This document shows positions 31,830-42,761 of a stretch of 64,000 nucleotides of DNA, piece by piece. The notes beneath the pieces were generated by a model that searched no databases, was not told the DNA's origin, and was given only the letters and a program-made list of their open reading frames with translations. The first letter of the stretch is position 1; each line of letters begins with the position of its first letter. Both the position numbers and the translations under genes were made by a program. The DNA comes from Bathynomus jamesi (taxonomy: Eukaryota > Arthropoda > Malacostraca > Isopoda > Cirolanidae): positions 213,501-277,500 of the forward strand of contig JAJOZX010005629.1 in NCBI GenBank assembly GCA_023014485.1, written 5' to 3'.

Positions 31830-32965
31830 ATGACAGGGCCAGCTAAATTGAAAGCAGAATGCTTTAAATGTAAAGTTAATCATTGGTGCGTTGACTTCCC
31901 CGAAGGTAGTATCAGCGATATCACATCCCTTAATATACTGTATGTTTGTTTTGTAAACTTAGAGACAACCACGAAAAGGAAGTTAAAGAGCTAAAGGAAG
32001 TAGTAAAAAAGCTTGAAGCTAGGGTCGTAGCACTGGAAATCCAACCCAGTGGACAAGATCAAACTGAAAACACACCAGCAGATTTAAACTGTAAGATTAA
32101 GCATCTAGAACAAAGCGTGGCACGCTTGGAAAACACGGTGACTATTCTGGAAAATAGAAAGGAGGAACAAGAATTCAAATTGGTCAAAAATAAAAGACCC
32201 TCCAAACCAAAACCAAAACATAAGAATTTGGAACCCATTACCATCAAAAATAAGTTTCATTTACTTGCTGACGAGGAGGATGAATCGTTTTTAATTGGGG
32301 ATTCTATGGTAAGGAATCAAGGGGACTTTTTCGGAGCAAGACGAGTGACCAAGAGAAAACTCCAATGTTTTCCGGGTGCCACAAGCCAGATAATTAATAG
32401 GGAATTAGGCAAAATTAATATCAAGAATAAGAGTTGCCCTATCATTGTCCATGTTGGTGGCAATGACGTTTTTCTGGGAGGGACAAGAGGGCAGACAGAG
32501 TCCATTATAAAAGAATTCAAGAACCTAACTGACAAGGTTAGGGATAGGACAGAAATGGGTATGGTCGTAGGAATTCTCCCTCGAATGCGTGCTAGTGACT
32601 ATACTCTAAGTAAAGCCATCAGCATAAATAAAAGAGTTAAACGCATGTGTGATGAAAAAGGCCTAAAGTTTGTCGATTTTTGGCCTACATTCTACGGAAA
32701 TGGGGAATACTTTGGTTTGGACGGGATACATTTTAACCAGAAGGGGAAAAAGAAGTTTGGTGATTTACTGAACATTAATTTGTATAATCTTTTTAAACTA
32801 GGACCCCCCAAACCAGCAATTGATCCTGCTCCCCAAACAGTTAAACCTACTCCCCCAGCAGTCGGTCCTCCTCCCCCAGATGTCGGTCCTCCTCCCCCAG
32901 TAGTTAATCCCCCTCCAACAGTAGTTAGTCCCCTCCAACAGTTAGTCCCCCTCAACAGCAGTTAG
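31830..32965 (+). pseudogene. CR1 ORF1: zinc finger, coiled coil, SGNH/GDSL esterase
   Basis: An ATG at 31830 opens a cysteine/histidine-rich part (AECFKCKVNHWC). The frame shifts near 31930 before VCLFCKLRD, completing a PHD-like finger. A charged coiled coil follows (EVKELKEVVKKLEARVVALE). The esterase domain begins FLIGDSMVRN (block I, nucleophile Ser), has VHVGGNDVFL (block III) and ends GLDGIHFNQKG (block V Asp-x-x-His). The tail is proline-rich and runs into a minisatellite. ORF1 proteins of this build are known from CR1 and L2 LINEs and bind the element RNA. The frameshift breaks it. Confidence 0.82.
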
Positions 32966-33095
32966 TCCCCCTCCAAAGCAGTTAGTCCCCCTCCAACAGC
33001 AGTTAGTCCCCCTCCAAAGCAGTTAGTCCCCTCCAACAGCAGTTAGTCCCCCTCCAACAGCAGTTAGTCCCCTCCCCGCAGTTAGTTCAACTGCG
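32800..33095 (+). repeat. proline-coding minisatellite at the end of ORF1
   Basis: Units like CAGTCGGTCCTCCTCCCC and CAGCAGTTAGTCCCCCTCC repeat with a period near 21 bp. Length differences between units throw the frame, so the ORF1 stop at 32963 and later frames fall within the repeat. Confidence 0.85.
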
Positions 33096-33125
33096 TCGGG
33101 AAACGACTCAGGCCAGTTAGGAAAA

Positions 33126-35828
33126 ATCACAACTTAAAATCACTCAAAACTGTGCTCTTCAATGCTAGGTCAATTAGAAACAAACTAATGGAATTTATAG
33201 CGCTTGTCAAAACTGAGAACTTTGATATCATCGGAATAACGGAATCCTGGATTCATTCTGAATCAAGGGATTTTGTAGGAGAATTTGAAATGGTAGGTTA
33301 CAAAATGTTTCACAAAGATAGGAACGGAAGGGAAGGCGGCGGTGTACTTTTGTATGCTCGGGACTCCTGCACCCGGTAAACAGTAATATCGTATCTGCTC
33401 ATGAAATGTTGGGAATTGATCTAAACCTAAATAATAAAGTAGTGCAGCTACTTCTAGTATATAGACCACCTCACTACCCCGTTGATAAGGATATAAACTT
33501 GTATAACAAATTAAGCAGAATAGTGAATAATAAGATCAGTGTGATTTTTGGTGATTTTAATTGTGGTAATGTAAATTGGGAAAACAAAACAGCTGATGCT
33601 GAGGGCTCAAGACTGTTGGAATTTGCCGATGATAACTTATTAAGTCAATGGGTTGACGGTCCTACAGGGGTAATAATAAACTAGACCTCATATTCACGAA
33701 CGAAGATGACCTAGTCTCTAACCTGACTATTGGTGAAAATTTAAGTAACAGCGATCATAATTTGATTAGGTTTGACCTCAGGGTTCCAGTTAATACACGC
33801 GAAAAGACTCGTGAAAGACTGGATTTCTCGAGAGCAAATTTTGAAAGCTTCCGAAGTAGTTTAGACACACTTGAAGTTCTAATAAGTGAGGATGTCAATG
33901 TCACCTGGAGCTCATATAGGGATCAATTTAGAATATTACAGAACACTTTTATACCCACTAAAATGGTTTCCTTGTCAACAAAGTCACCGAAATGGTTTAA
34001 CAACGAAATTAGGAGGGCTATTACGGGAAGAAATAGAGCCTACAAACTACTTAAGTCGCATTTCAACCAGACTAATTCAGAAAACTATATAAACCTACGT
34101 AGGAGGGTTAAGTCCTTAATTAGATCAGCCAAACGTGATGAAGAAGCTAGAGTTGCCTCACTCTGTAAAGTTAACCCTAAAGAATTTTTTGCCCATGTTA
34201 ATAGCAGAAAGCCAATTAAAAATTCTGTAGGCCCCTTAAAAGATAGAAATGGCGTACTGAAATTCGGTGATAAAGATATAGCTAATATGTTAAACGAGTT
34301 CTTCGTTACAGTCTTCACGGAGGAAGACACAATAGAAGTGCCAAGTCCTCGGATTACATATGACGGTGACCATCCCGTAGAGACCATAAGTTTTACGAGA
34401 AATGAGGTACAGCAATTAATTGATGGCCCCGACTTATTTCTTCCAAGGGTATTAAAAGAGGTTAGCCACAATGTTGTTGACGACTTAGTAACCATATTCA
34501 AACAATCAATCGAGTTAGGGAAAGTTCCAACCGACTGGAAGTTAGCAAATGTAACACCAATCTTTAAAAAGGGTGATAGGGAAAATCCTTGTAATTACCG
34601 CCCGATCAGTTTAACATCAGTTGTCGGCAAACTGTTGGAATCCATCATTACAAAACGTATTGTGTATCACATTGAATCTAAGAATCTAATTTTTTATTCT
34701 CAACATGGATTTAGGCGACATAGATCCTGTCTGACAAACATGTTAGAGTTTTTCCATAATATGCATACACTGTACGATGCAAGTAGGGCAATAGATATAG
34801 TGTATCTCGACTTTCAGAAAGTCTTTGACAAAGTCCCTCACGCTAGATTGATGGCTAAAGTCAAAGGACTAGGAATCACCGGGCTCGTTTCCAACTGGAT
34901 TGAGGATTGGTTAAAAGATAGAAAGTAGAGAGTGGTAATAAATGGAGTGGCTTCGGAGTGGGCGCCCGTCACCAGTGGTGTCCCACAGGGTTCCGTTCTG
35001 GGTCCTTTACTTTTTACCATCTATATTAACGATATAGACGTCGGGCTTCTAAGTGCAATCTCCAAATTTGCAGACGATACGAAATTAGGAAGTACTGTAG
35101 GTACTGAGGAGGGAGTAAGAACACTTCAGAACGATCTTGACAGGTTGGGCGAATGGTCTGCTACTTGGCAGATGCCATTCAACTTGGACAAATGTAAGGT
35201 AATGCACATAGGTTATAAAAACCCGAAGATCGATTACTCTCTCTTGGGAAGGAACTTGACTGAGACCGATCTAGAGAAAGACTTAGGAGTCTATATCAGC
35301 AACGATCTGAAACCGTCGAAGCACTGTGCAGAAGTCGAAAAGACGGCCTTAAAATTATTAGGTTATATTGAAAGACAATTCCAGTTTCGGAACAAGGAGA
35401 CTGTAATGTCTCTTTATAATTCTCTAGTCAGACCTCAACTGGAATACTGTGCGCAGTTTTGGTCTCCATCCCTCAGGAAGGATACAGAAAGGTTAGAAAG
35501 AGTACAAGTAAGGGCTACAAAATTGATCCCTTCAATGAGAATGCAAAGCTACCAACAGAGATTGGAGCGCCTAAATTTGTTTACCTTAGAGACGAGGAGG
35601 TTGCGGGGTCAGCTTGTTCAAGTCTTCAAGATGCTGAAAGGAATAGACAGGGTAGATTACAGAAACTTATTCCCACTTAATGCCAATCCGACAAGAAATA
35701 ATGGGTTTAAACTGGAACTAAAGACATTTAGGACCTCCGTCTGCGGAAATTTCTTTTCCTATAAAATAGTTAATATCTGGAACCATCTTCCCTCAGAGGT
35801 TCTTTCCAGTCAAAGTGTAAATGTTTAA
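33126..35828 (+). pseudogene. CR1 ORF2: endonuclease and reverse transcriptase
   Basis: The APE-type endonuclease starts LFNARSIRNKL, with GITESW (catalytic Glu), GGGVLLYARDS, VYRPP, FGDFN and SDHNLIRF. Reverse transcriptase has PISLTSVVGKLLE, YLDFQKVFDKVPHA (first Asp), SGVPQGSVLGPLLF and KFADDTKLG (Asp-Asp). The C-terminal part has LYNSLVRPQLEY and VCGNFFSYKIVNIWN. Frameshifts lie near 33378 and 33680, and a TAG stop at 34926. All catalytic residues are otherwise present. It copies element RNA at a nicked target. Confidence 0.88.
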
Positions 35829-35861
35829 AAATAGGCTAGACAAAGTACTGAATACTCTCTC

Positions 35862-36364
35862 AGGAGGCAATTTCAGTTTCGGAACAAGGAGATTGTGCTC
35901 TCACTGTACAATTCCCTTGTTCGGCCGCACCTGGAGTATGCTGTGCAGTTCTGGTCGCCCACCCTCAGGAAAGATATTGAGAGGCTGGAGCGAGTGCAGG
36001 CGAGGGCCACAAAGTTAATCCCTTCCGTTAGGCATATGGGCTACAATCGACGGTTACGCGCCCTGAACTTGTTTTCGCTTGAAACGCGGAGGCTGCGCGG
36101 TCAACTGATCGAGGTTTTCAAGCTCTTACGCGGGTTCAACGATGTCGATTTTAGAAGTATGTTTAGTTTAAATGATAACCCAACTCGCAACAATGGTTGG
36201 AAGTTGGATTTGAAACGGTTTAGGACTAGTGTGTGTGGGAATTACTTTACGTATAAGATCTGTGACACATGGAACAGGTTACCTTCGGAAGTTGTGAACA
36301 GTTCCTCTGTGGATCAGTTCAAGAAAAGGGTAGACGAAATCTTGCACACTATTTGAGTGTGTAA
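35862..36364 (+). pseudogene. inserted ORF2 C-terminal segment of a diverged CR1
   Basis: Reads FRNKEIVLSLYNSLVRPHLE through NTWNRLPSEV-like and VDQFKKRVDEILHTI. This repeats the upstream ORF2 end in order, with many substitutions, and carries its own stop. GC content is higher than in the host LINE. The segment joins at TCTCAG|GAGGCAATT. Confidence 0.8.
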
Positions 36365-36510
36365 AGACATTTAGGACCTCAGTCTGCGGAAATTTCTTTT
36401 CCTATAAAATAGTTAATATCTGGAACCAACTTCCCTCAGAGGTTTTTCCAGTCAAAGTGTAAATGTGTTTAAAAATAGGCTAGACAAAGTACTGAATACT
36501 CTCATGTGAG
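36365..36510 (+). repeat. duplicate of the LINE C-terminal segment
   Basis: AAGACATTTAGGACCTC through GTACTGAATACTCTC repeats 35725-35862 nearly base for base. One small deletion shifts its frame. Confidence 0.88.
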
Positions 36511-36793
36511 CAAACTAAATATAGAGCTATTTATATTCTCCACTTCCTGTAAAATTTCCTTGGCTACTTTTCCAGGGTCAAGGTATTTTCTTCAACCTTT
36601 TTCCGTACCTGCCTCTGGCAGGGAGGGAGCGGAGGGTGGGGAGAGAGCCTTCTACTTTTCTATCCAGTTTTCTACTACTGCTAGGATAGTTGAAAGAAAA
36701 ATAAACTTTTACAAAATTTTCCCTGGCACCCGTTGCCATTGGTACCTCCTCGGTATGGGCCGCAAGGCCTTTTGAGGTACTTCTTTTCCTTGT

Positions 36794-36794
<1 letters not shown>

Positions 36795-36827
<33 letters not shown>

Positions 36828-37161
36828 CAAATACAGAAACGATAATCAGGACGCTTCTCCACGAATGGGATATCTGGGAAGGGATTTCTTGATATTGGAA
36901 ACTATATGTTTATGGTGCCTTGAAAGGGAAGGATATTTAATTACCCATGAAGGAATGACAAACATGTGTCATATTGTTAAATACGATATCGTGCGAACTG
37001 AAATGGCGCGACGCTGGTTAGGTATAATTTAAAATGCATATCTTGTCGCAAATCTTGGAAGACATAATAATCAGATGAAACTGTACTAACTCAGCCATTG
37101 CCATTTCTCATAATTATTCTTTTAAATTATTTTATATCAATGTAAACCTGTTAAGTCCTTC

Positions 37162-37199
<38 letters not shown>

Positions 37200-37450
37200 T
37201 ATATTCTTCGTTTACATTTAAAAATAAAATCTCTCTCTCTCTTTCTCTCTCTCTCGAATACAAGATCGAAAATCAAATCGTTTCACGTCTCTCCAACAAT
37301 GGAACATCTGGCACACCCTGGATTAACCCGCCAACTGACCTAGAAGGTCTAACCTCCAATTTGGTATAATAAATAATAATAATATCGTTTTTATATACAT
37401 CCGAAAGAATTAAATAAAACACCACCACATCACTCTTTATTTAGACAAAT
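36795..37450. repeat. (CT)n, SINE fragment and (TA)n tract
   Basis: CT run 36798-36823. SINE-like body fragment 37076-37166 (ATTCTTTTAAATTATTTTAT...CCTTCATAAATATA). TA tract to 37203. Then TTCGTTTACATTTAAAAATA of another dispersed repeat. No gene is seen. Confidence 0.65.
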
Positions 37451-37689
37451 TACCGTATTTCCCGGCGTATAAAGCACATTTTTTCCCCCCAAAATACTCC
37501 AAAAATAACCCTGCGTGTTATACGGCGATGGTACACATTTTTAGTATGGGAGGGATGGTCGTATTATTATATTTTGGCTGTATATCGTCTCGTGACACAT
37601 TTTTTGCACTATACACTGAACAATTACCTTTAGGGAAAGAACATTCCTGTTATTCAGTATTTACTCTTAACATTATAAATGCAAATTAA

Positions 37690-37970
37690 AAGAAAAAGGA
37701 AATTTTTATTATTGAACCTAAATATAAAATAATAAATGGAAAGAAACTGCCATATGGTTCATTCATCATCACTGCTGCTATCCTCATGATCCTCAGCGCT
37801 GTCTTCGAAACCCGAAACTTCTTCATCACTGCTGCTCTCCGTGTTGGAACTCTCACTGTCTTTGTATAATAAGTCATCCTCGGTACCATCCAGGGCATTA
37901 CTTATGCCACATTTCTTAAAAGATTTTATTATTATCTCTTTTCTAACTGCATCCCATGATGTCTTGACCT
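37690..37970 (-). pseudogene. C-terminal end of a pogo-type transposase
   Basis: On the minus strand SWDAVRKEI, KSFKKCGISNALDGTEDD, then an acidic tail SSDEEVSGFEDSAEDHEDSS and SSDDEWTIWQF. The GIS-LDGTED block and acidic tail are typical of pogo and Tigger-derived proteins. Everything upstream, including the DDE core, is deleted. Confidence 0.72.
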
Positions 37971-37999
37971 ACTGACACACATGTGAAATAGTGGGCCGC

Positions 38000-38100
38000 T
38001 TAATTAATTGTACATGTAAAATTACCAGTAATTGTACATGTAATATTAATTGTACATGTTAAAATTAACTCGTTAAAATTGTACATGTGAAGTGAGGTAG
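38000..38100. repeat. four copies of AATTGTACATGT
   Basis: AATTGTACATGT occurs at about 38005, 38030, 38048 and 38080 inside the pogo derivative; each is partly palindromic. It could be a transposase binding array or chance expansion. Confidence 0.65.
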
Positions 38101-38184
38101 GAGGTATATTTTTTCATAAATTTTTATTTTCCTAAATTTTCTCTTCAAAATTAGGGTGCGCGTTATACGCCGGAAAATACGGTA

Positions 38185-39096
38185 TTGATTCCAATTTCAC
38201 AAAATATATTGAAAATAAATATACATTCCTATACAAGCGGGAGATATACGCGGACTTGTCCTAAAAAAAAATAAACAATCAGCACACCTATAAAAAATAT
38301 AAAATTTTGGTGCTATATATATATATATATATATATTTTTTTTATTACCTTATAAAATTAACGCGAAAAAAAATATTGACTGCGAAAATGCTCGCCTAAT
38401 TAAAAGTTGGACACTAGAAGGATATAAACATATATGGAAAATAATATATAAATATTTAAAATAATCTTCATTCTGAAATTTCGGAGTTTTGCGGTAGCGA
38501 AAGATAACTTCGAAATAGAAATCCAGTAAATAAACTTCTTTCCGCAGGAGACTGTCTCGAGACCATAAAGATTAAATCATCTTCAGCAAATGACCCATCG
38601 TTTAGTGACTATCTCCATTAATCGCTGTTTTTCTACAAAGAAAACTTAAATGCTGGATATAAACGGATTTCCTTTCTGAACCTCTCTCTCTCTCTCAATT
38701 AAGCCTCCTGTTGACCAAAGCTTTTCTTATCTTTCCACATCAAAAATTTAACTGCAAGGTTGTAAACGAACTTCTATTCTGAACTTATATATATATATAT
38801 ATATACAAATACAATTATATTTATCTTCGTTCACGTTTAAAAATAAAATCTGAAACATCTGTTGTTTATTGGATTTTCTCGGTTTTCCAAGATTTGCGAC
38901 AAGATACGCACTTTATCTCATCTCTCTCACTGATCCAATTATGACCCTACTCACCATAGCTTTTCTTGTCTTTCTACCAAAAATTTGAGTACATGCTATG
39001 CTATAAACGTTCTTCTAATCTGAACTTATATATATATATATATATTATAATATATATATATATATATGTATATGTGTGTGTGTGTGTGTGTATATA
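38185..39096. repeat. tandem-dispersed repeat with internal TA or CT runs
   Basis: Units share CTTTTCTT(A/G)TCTTTC, AAAAATTTRA, TAAACG(A/T)(A/G)CTTCTA-TCTGAACTT and then a TA run. Copies end near 38695, 38790 and 39030. After the TA run one copy continues TTCGTTCACGTTTAAAAATA...GAAACATCTGTTG (38825), also found at 40985, 37207 and inverted at 11212. No gene is seen. Confidence 0.6.
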
Positions 39097-39098
39097 TA

Positions 39099-40086
39099 CA
39101 GGGTGTCCCCAAAAAATTATATACTCTTTATAGCATCATATATTTTATAATTTAAAAAAACCAAACAATATATTGCTATAGCAATTGCCAATGAAAGGTA
39201 AATTAGTAATCTAAGTGATCAAAATGTTATAGCGAGTTGTTTGCATATAAAATTTAATTAACTACGCCAAGTGCTCAAAATGTTCTCTGGCGGCATGAAT
39301 GCACTTTTGAATGCCTTCGACTAACTGATTCGCAGACATGGACTAATGTGGATGCTGTGATGGTCTCGCACTTTTCCCTAATTGCATCCTTAAGGTGTTC
39401 GAGTGTTGCAGGTCTTGTACCATAAACTGCATCCTTCAGGTAGCCCCACAAGTAAAAATCAAGTGGAGTCAAGTCCGGTGAACGTGGAGGGTACTCAATG
39501 CTTCCACTTCGTCCTAGCCAACGGTTAGGCAACGTTTCAGCGAGGTACCTTCTGACATCACAATGATAATGAGGGGGGGGCTCCATCTTGTTGAAAGTAA
39601 AAGTCGTCGTTTCAAAACAACTTCCGAACTGCAGGTATAATTTCTGTCCGCAGCATGTCGAGATATGCGACACCGGTAACTGTCCCATTAAAGAAAAATG
39701 GTCCAACCAAACCCCTGGATGATAAACCACACCATGCTGTTAATCCTGGTAAATTAACATGTTTATCCACGTAAACGTGTGGATTATCAAGTGACCAGTA
39801 CCTGCAGTTGTGTCGATTTACTATGCCATTCAGCTTGAAGGTAGCTTCATCAGACCACACGATTTTGTTGTATTGAAAGTGCATTCATGCCGCTGGAGAG
39901 CAATTTGAGCACTTGGCGTAGTTAATTAAATTTTATATGCAAACAACTCGCTATAACATTTTGATCACTTAGATTACTAATTTACCTTTCATTGGCAATT
40001 GCTATAACAATATATTGTTTGGTTTTTTTTAAATTATAAAATATATGATGCTATAAAGAGTATATAGTTTTTTTGGGGACACCCAA
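39099..40086 (-). mobile_element. DD41D-type mariner derivative with about 200-bp inverted repeats
   Basis: Ends CAGGGTGTCCCCAAAAAATT (39099) and the mirror ...GGGGACACCCAA (40086), TA on both sides. Inverted repeats run 39099-39302 and 39883-40086. They include transposase C-terminal coding sequence on both sides. The 5' coding half has therefore been replaced by an inverted copy of the 3' end. Confidence 0.82.
39275..39884 (-). pseudogene. C-terminal two-thirds of a DD41D-like transposase
   Basis: [12 protein letters not shown] (first Asp), [17 protein letters not shown], then a +1 shift within a run of eight C bases (near 39573) at the second Asp motif, then CDVRRYLAETLPNRWLGR and SPDLTPLDFYLWG (third Asp). 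The helix-turn-helix region is missing. Two changes would be needed to read through. Confidence 0.8.
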
Positions 40087-40098
40087 TATATACAGCTA

Positions 40099-40980
40099 CA
40101 GGTCGTTTCAAAAATAGTTATACAATTTTAAACGTTTATTTACAAAGAACCAGAAACTTCATGAACGTGAACAAAACATTTTTTGAAAGCTTATGAAATA
40201 TATTTTTGGCAGTAAGTTTAAACAAAATTAAACAAAATGCAGTTGAGCATAATGGAATTAAGCAAAATCCTTGTAATTGACGTTCTCGATGTGTGCCCCA
40301 CCGCGGTTCAGAGAGGCTTTGATCCTGACACCTAAGTTCTGTTCAACTTTCCTCCAGGTCTCATGGGGCATTTCCTGGAGGTAGTCTTATACCTTCTGCT
40401 TCAGATCGTCCAGTGTGGCAGGGCGGTTGGCGTAGACAGAGTCATTGGCAGCACCCCAGAACCAGTAGTCCAGAGGGTTCAAGTGTGGGCTATGGGGTGC
40501 CCAGTCATGAGCGGTACCCAGGGAAATGAGGCGGTTTCTGAAGAGCTGCCGCGGTGGCACCATCCTGTATAAACCAGGTCATCCTCAAACCAGTAAGGCC
40601 TTAGCATTCCCCATCTGACATTGAAGGGGCAGAAGCATGTGACCTTAGGCTCTTTCAGGCACCTCTCAGTGATCTCCTTAGGTGGTTTTTCGCACCATAA
40701 AATGTTATTGTGGTTGTTGATGGCACCGCTCAAATGGAAGTGGGCTTCATCACTGAACCAGATCAGGTTGATCCAGTTTGAGTAGCGCTCCATCCTGTCA
40801 CTGAGCCAGTTGCACATGTCAACTCTCTTTCTCATGTCATGTTGAGCTAGGGAGCTAGAAATTCCAGAAAACAAATATCAGAATACCACCACCCATTTCT
40901 GAAAAAGAAAAGGGTACAGAATATAAAACCAAGAAATGGCAGGACAATAAAGTTGTATAACTCTTTTTGAAACGCCCCTG
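40099..40980 (-). mobile_element. mariner-related element, shortened
   Basis: Ends CAGGTCGTTTCAAAAATAGT (40099) and, inverted from 40980, CAGGGGCGTTTCAAAAAGAG. TA on both sides. 882 bp, so the 5' part of the gene is absent. Confidence 0.82.
40260..40874 (-). pseudogene. mariner-related transposase fragment
   Basis: IWFSDEAHFHLSGAINNHN (first Asp), CPFNVRWGMLRPYWFEDD, then a shift of frame and loss of the second Asp block, then HLNPLDYWFWG (third Asp) and the end AHIENVNYKDFA-stop. Internal deletion plus frameshift. Same broad group as the DD41D copies but a different family. Confidence 0.75.
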
Positions 40981-41279
40981 TATATTCATCTTCGTTCGCT
41001 TTTAAAAATAAAATCTGAAACATCTGTTGTTTTATCCACCCTCTAAGCAGCATAAACCAGCATTTTTCTCAATCATACTCTGATACATGCCGTAAATACT
41101 TTACCACTATTCGGGCAATTCATGGGCGAATAGGTTTAAATTACCTTCCAATTTCCCGCAAAATTGCTAATTAGTACAAAAGCACACCCACACACACACC
41201 CACACACACACACACACACACACACCCACACACACACACACACACACACATATAGATATATAAGCACTCGCGGTTTTGT
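40981..41279. repeat. dispersed repeat fragment and (CA)n tract
   Basis: TTCATCTTCGTTCGCTTTTA...GAAACATCTGTTG follows the mariner end. CACACACCC-type run at 41184-41250. No gene is seen. Confidence 0.65.
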
Positions 41280-41355
41280 ATGAAACTGACACCCCACCAG
41301 GATTCGAGCCCCAGACCTCGTGAGTAGAAGTCGCGGGCGTTCCATCACACTATGA
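41280..41355 (-). repeat. tRNA-like SINE head
   Basis: On the minus strand TAGTGTGATGGAACGCCCGC (A-box region) is followed by GGGGCTCGAATCC (B box). Confidence 0.5.
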
Positions 41356-41429
41356 CGAGGTGAAAGTTCACAGAAGCTGATATTTATTTTGAAGACCTAG
41401 GAAATCTTAGTGCTTTCGCGCCCCAGAGA

Positions 41430-41580
41430 TGTTTTACGATGTTAACCCTCTCGCACTCGAGGTAATAGCGACATTTATTTCAACTCTGACACAAAACTTT
41501 GTTTCCCATAGATGGAGTTACACTTTACGCGTTAACCCTACCGCACTCGAGATAATGACATTTCATTCAAACTATCTGAT
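41430..41580. repeat. direct repeat of a GTTAACCCT...CGCACTCGAG block
   Basis: GTTAACCCTCTCGCACTCGA near 41441 and GTTAACCCTACCGCACTCGA near 41532, each followed by (A/G)(A/G)TAAT and ACATTTMATTC. Confidence 0.75.
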
Positions 41581-41649
41581 ACAGTGCACGGGGTGCATAA
41601 ATAGAATGTCACGCATGAACATACACCCACACCCACACACATAATTTTA

Positions 41650-41725
41650 CCCGTCATAGTGTAGTGGCTAGAACCATCACTTTCCGCTTAAGGAGTGGTG
41701 GGGGTCGAACCCTGGAGGGACGGCT
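41650..41725 (+). repeat. tRNA-like SINE head
   Basis: CATAGTGTAGTGGCTAGAAC (A box) and GGGGGTCGAACCCTGG (B box) about 45 bp apart. It is the opposite orientation of the 41280 copy and does not fold as a full tRNA. Confidence 0.55.
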
Positions 41726-42029
41726 TTCATATAAATATATATACACACAAATAATTGACCGCAATGGGTAATAAATGGAGGGAAAGTGCGCCATGTATGA
41801 TTTATAATAATCATAATTTGACGGTACCGTCAATTATGCTTTAGATCTTCAGTTTTTACTTTATGCAAATGACCCCAGATTAATTAGAAAAAAATAGTGA
41901 AATGTTCAATATATGATTTATAATAATAATAAATTGATGGATCATATCAAATAAGGAGTACCTTACCTTTGGTTAACCTATGGTTAGCTTCCGCCCGAAT
42001 TGTTTATTCTGACGAAGGTCAAGCTTTTC
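41726..42029. other. no gene recognised; SINE body remnant at the end
   Basis: AT-rich. GGTTAACCTATGGTTAGCTT near 41972 matches the SINE region near 11502. Confidence 0.5.
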
Positions 42030-42265
42030 ACTCCACCTTAGACCTACAGTTTAACGTGGAATCCGAACTACGCCCCATCAGCAGCCCAGCGTCTTAACCA
42101 CTAGGCCACCTAGTGTACCCATTTATCTACCAACCACTTTCTTTATTGTGTGGAAGGATGAACAGCTGGGTTTTGCTGCGCGACGGCTGCCGTCGGGTCT
42201 CGAACTCGGGGACGATGGATTCGTAGTCAGCGACGCTAACCACTACACCACCGATGCGCATATAG
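42030..42265 (-). repeat. SINE head segments with tRNA-like boxes
   Basis: CACTCCACCTTAGACCTACA at 42031 as in 11750. Then two tRNA-like units on the minus strand: GGTGTAGTGGTTAGCGTCGC (A box) with GAGTTCGAGACCCG (B box) at 42265-42190, and TAGTGGTTAAGACGCTGGGC near 42105. Confidence 0.55.
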
Positions 42266-42699
42266 CTAATAAAGTAGCTAATAAAGCTAATAAATCTAAC
42301 AAAGTAGCTAATAAAATTAGTAGCTAGTAAAGTAGCTAATAAAATTAATTTTTAATAATTTCAAGGTTTCATAATTCTCGTTCATTCATTTTTATTGACG
42401 AAATGTATTTAAAGCGTCTCACGGCTAAAAGTCTGTTGTATAAATCAGCTTTTGTGTTTGAAAGATATCAAAGGGCTATAACAGCTAATAAACTACTTTT
42501 CATAGGATTTTACTGTTTCGGCGTAGTTATCATAAAGGTTCACATGTTCAAGCGCGCGAGCGAGCGCACATCGTTACAAACTTAGTTACCAGAAGGCCCT
42601 ATGCAGTGACTCGGATCTTTTATTTTATCCTTTTGCGAAGATTAATTCGAATTATTGCAAGCCGTTAAAATATTTTCCACAGTATTGGCTAGAAGGTAG

Positions 42700-42761
<62 letters not shown>

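Larger units (their letters stand above)
31100..36790 (+). mobile_element. CR1-like LINE, near full length with chimeric 3' part
   Basis: In order: a repeated 5' untranslated region, ORF1 with zinc finger and esterase domain, ORF2 with endonuclease and reverse transcriptase, then a rearranged 3' part in which a diverged related segment (35862-36364) lies between two copies of the same C-terminal stretch. The 3' noncoding part runs to about 36790, just before a (CT)n tract. It is inactive through several frameshifts and a stop. Confidence 0.85.
37453..38182 (-). mobile_element. pogo-like deletion derivative
   Basis: Ends CCGTATTTCCCGGCGTATAA and the mirror ...TTATACGCCGGAAAATACGG, with TA on both sides. 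Length 730 bp. Only the transposase tail is left. TA target and the coding remnant fit the pogo/Tigger branch of Tc1/mariner. Confidence 0.78.

Noticed and set aside
32692..32955. Glycine-rich minus-strand frame
   Set aside because: Antisense shadow of the proline-coding minisatellite in ORF1.
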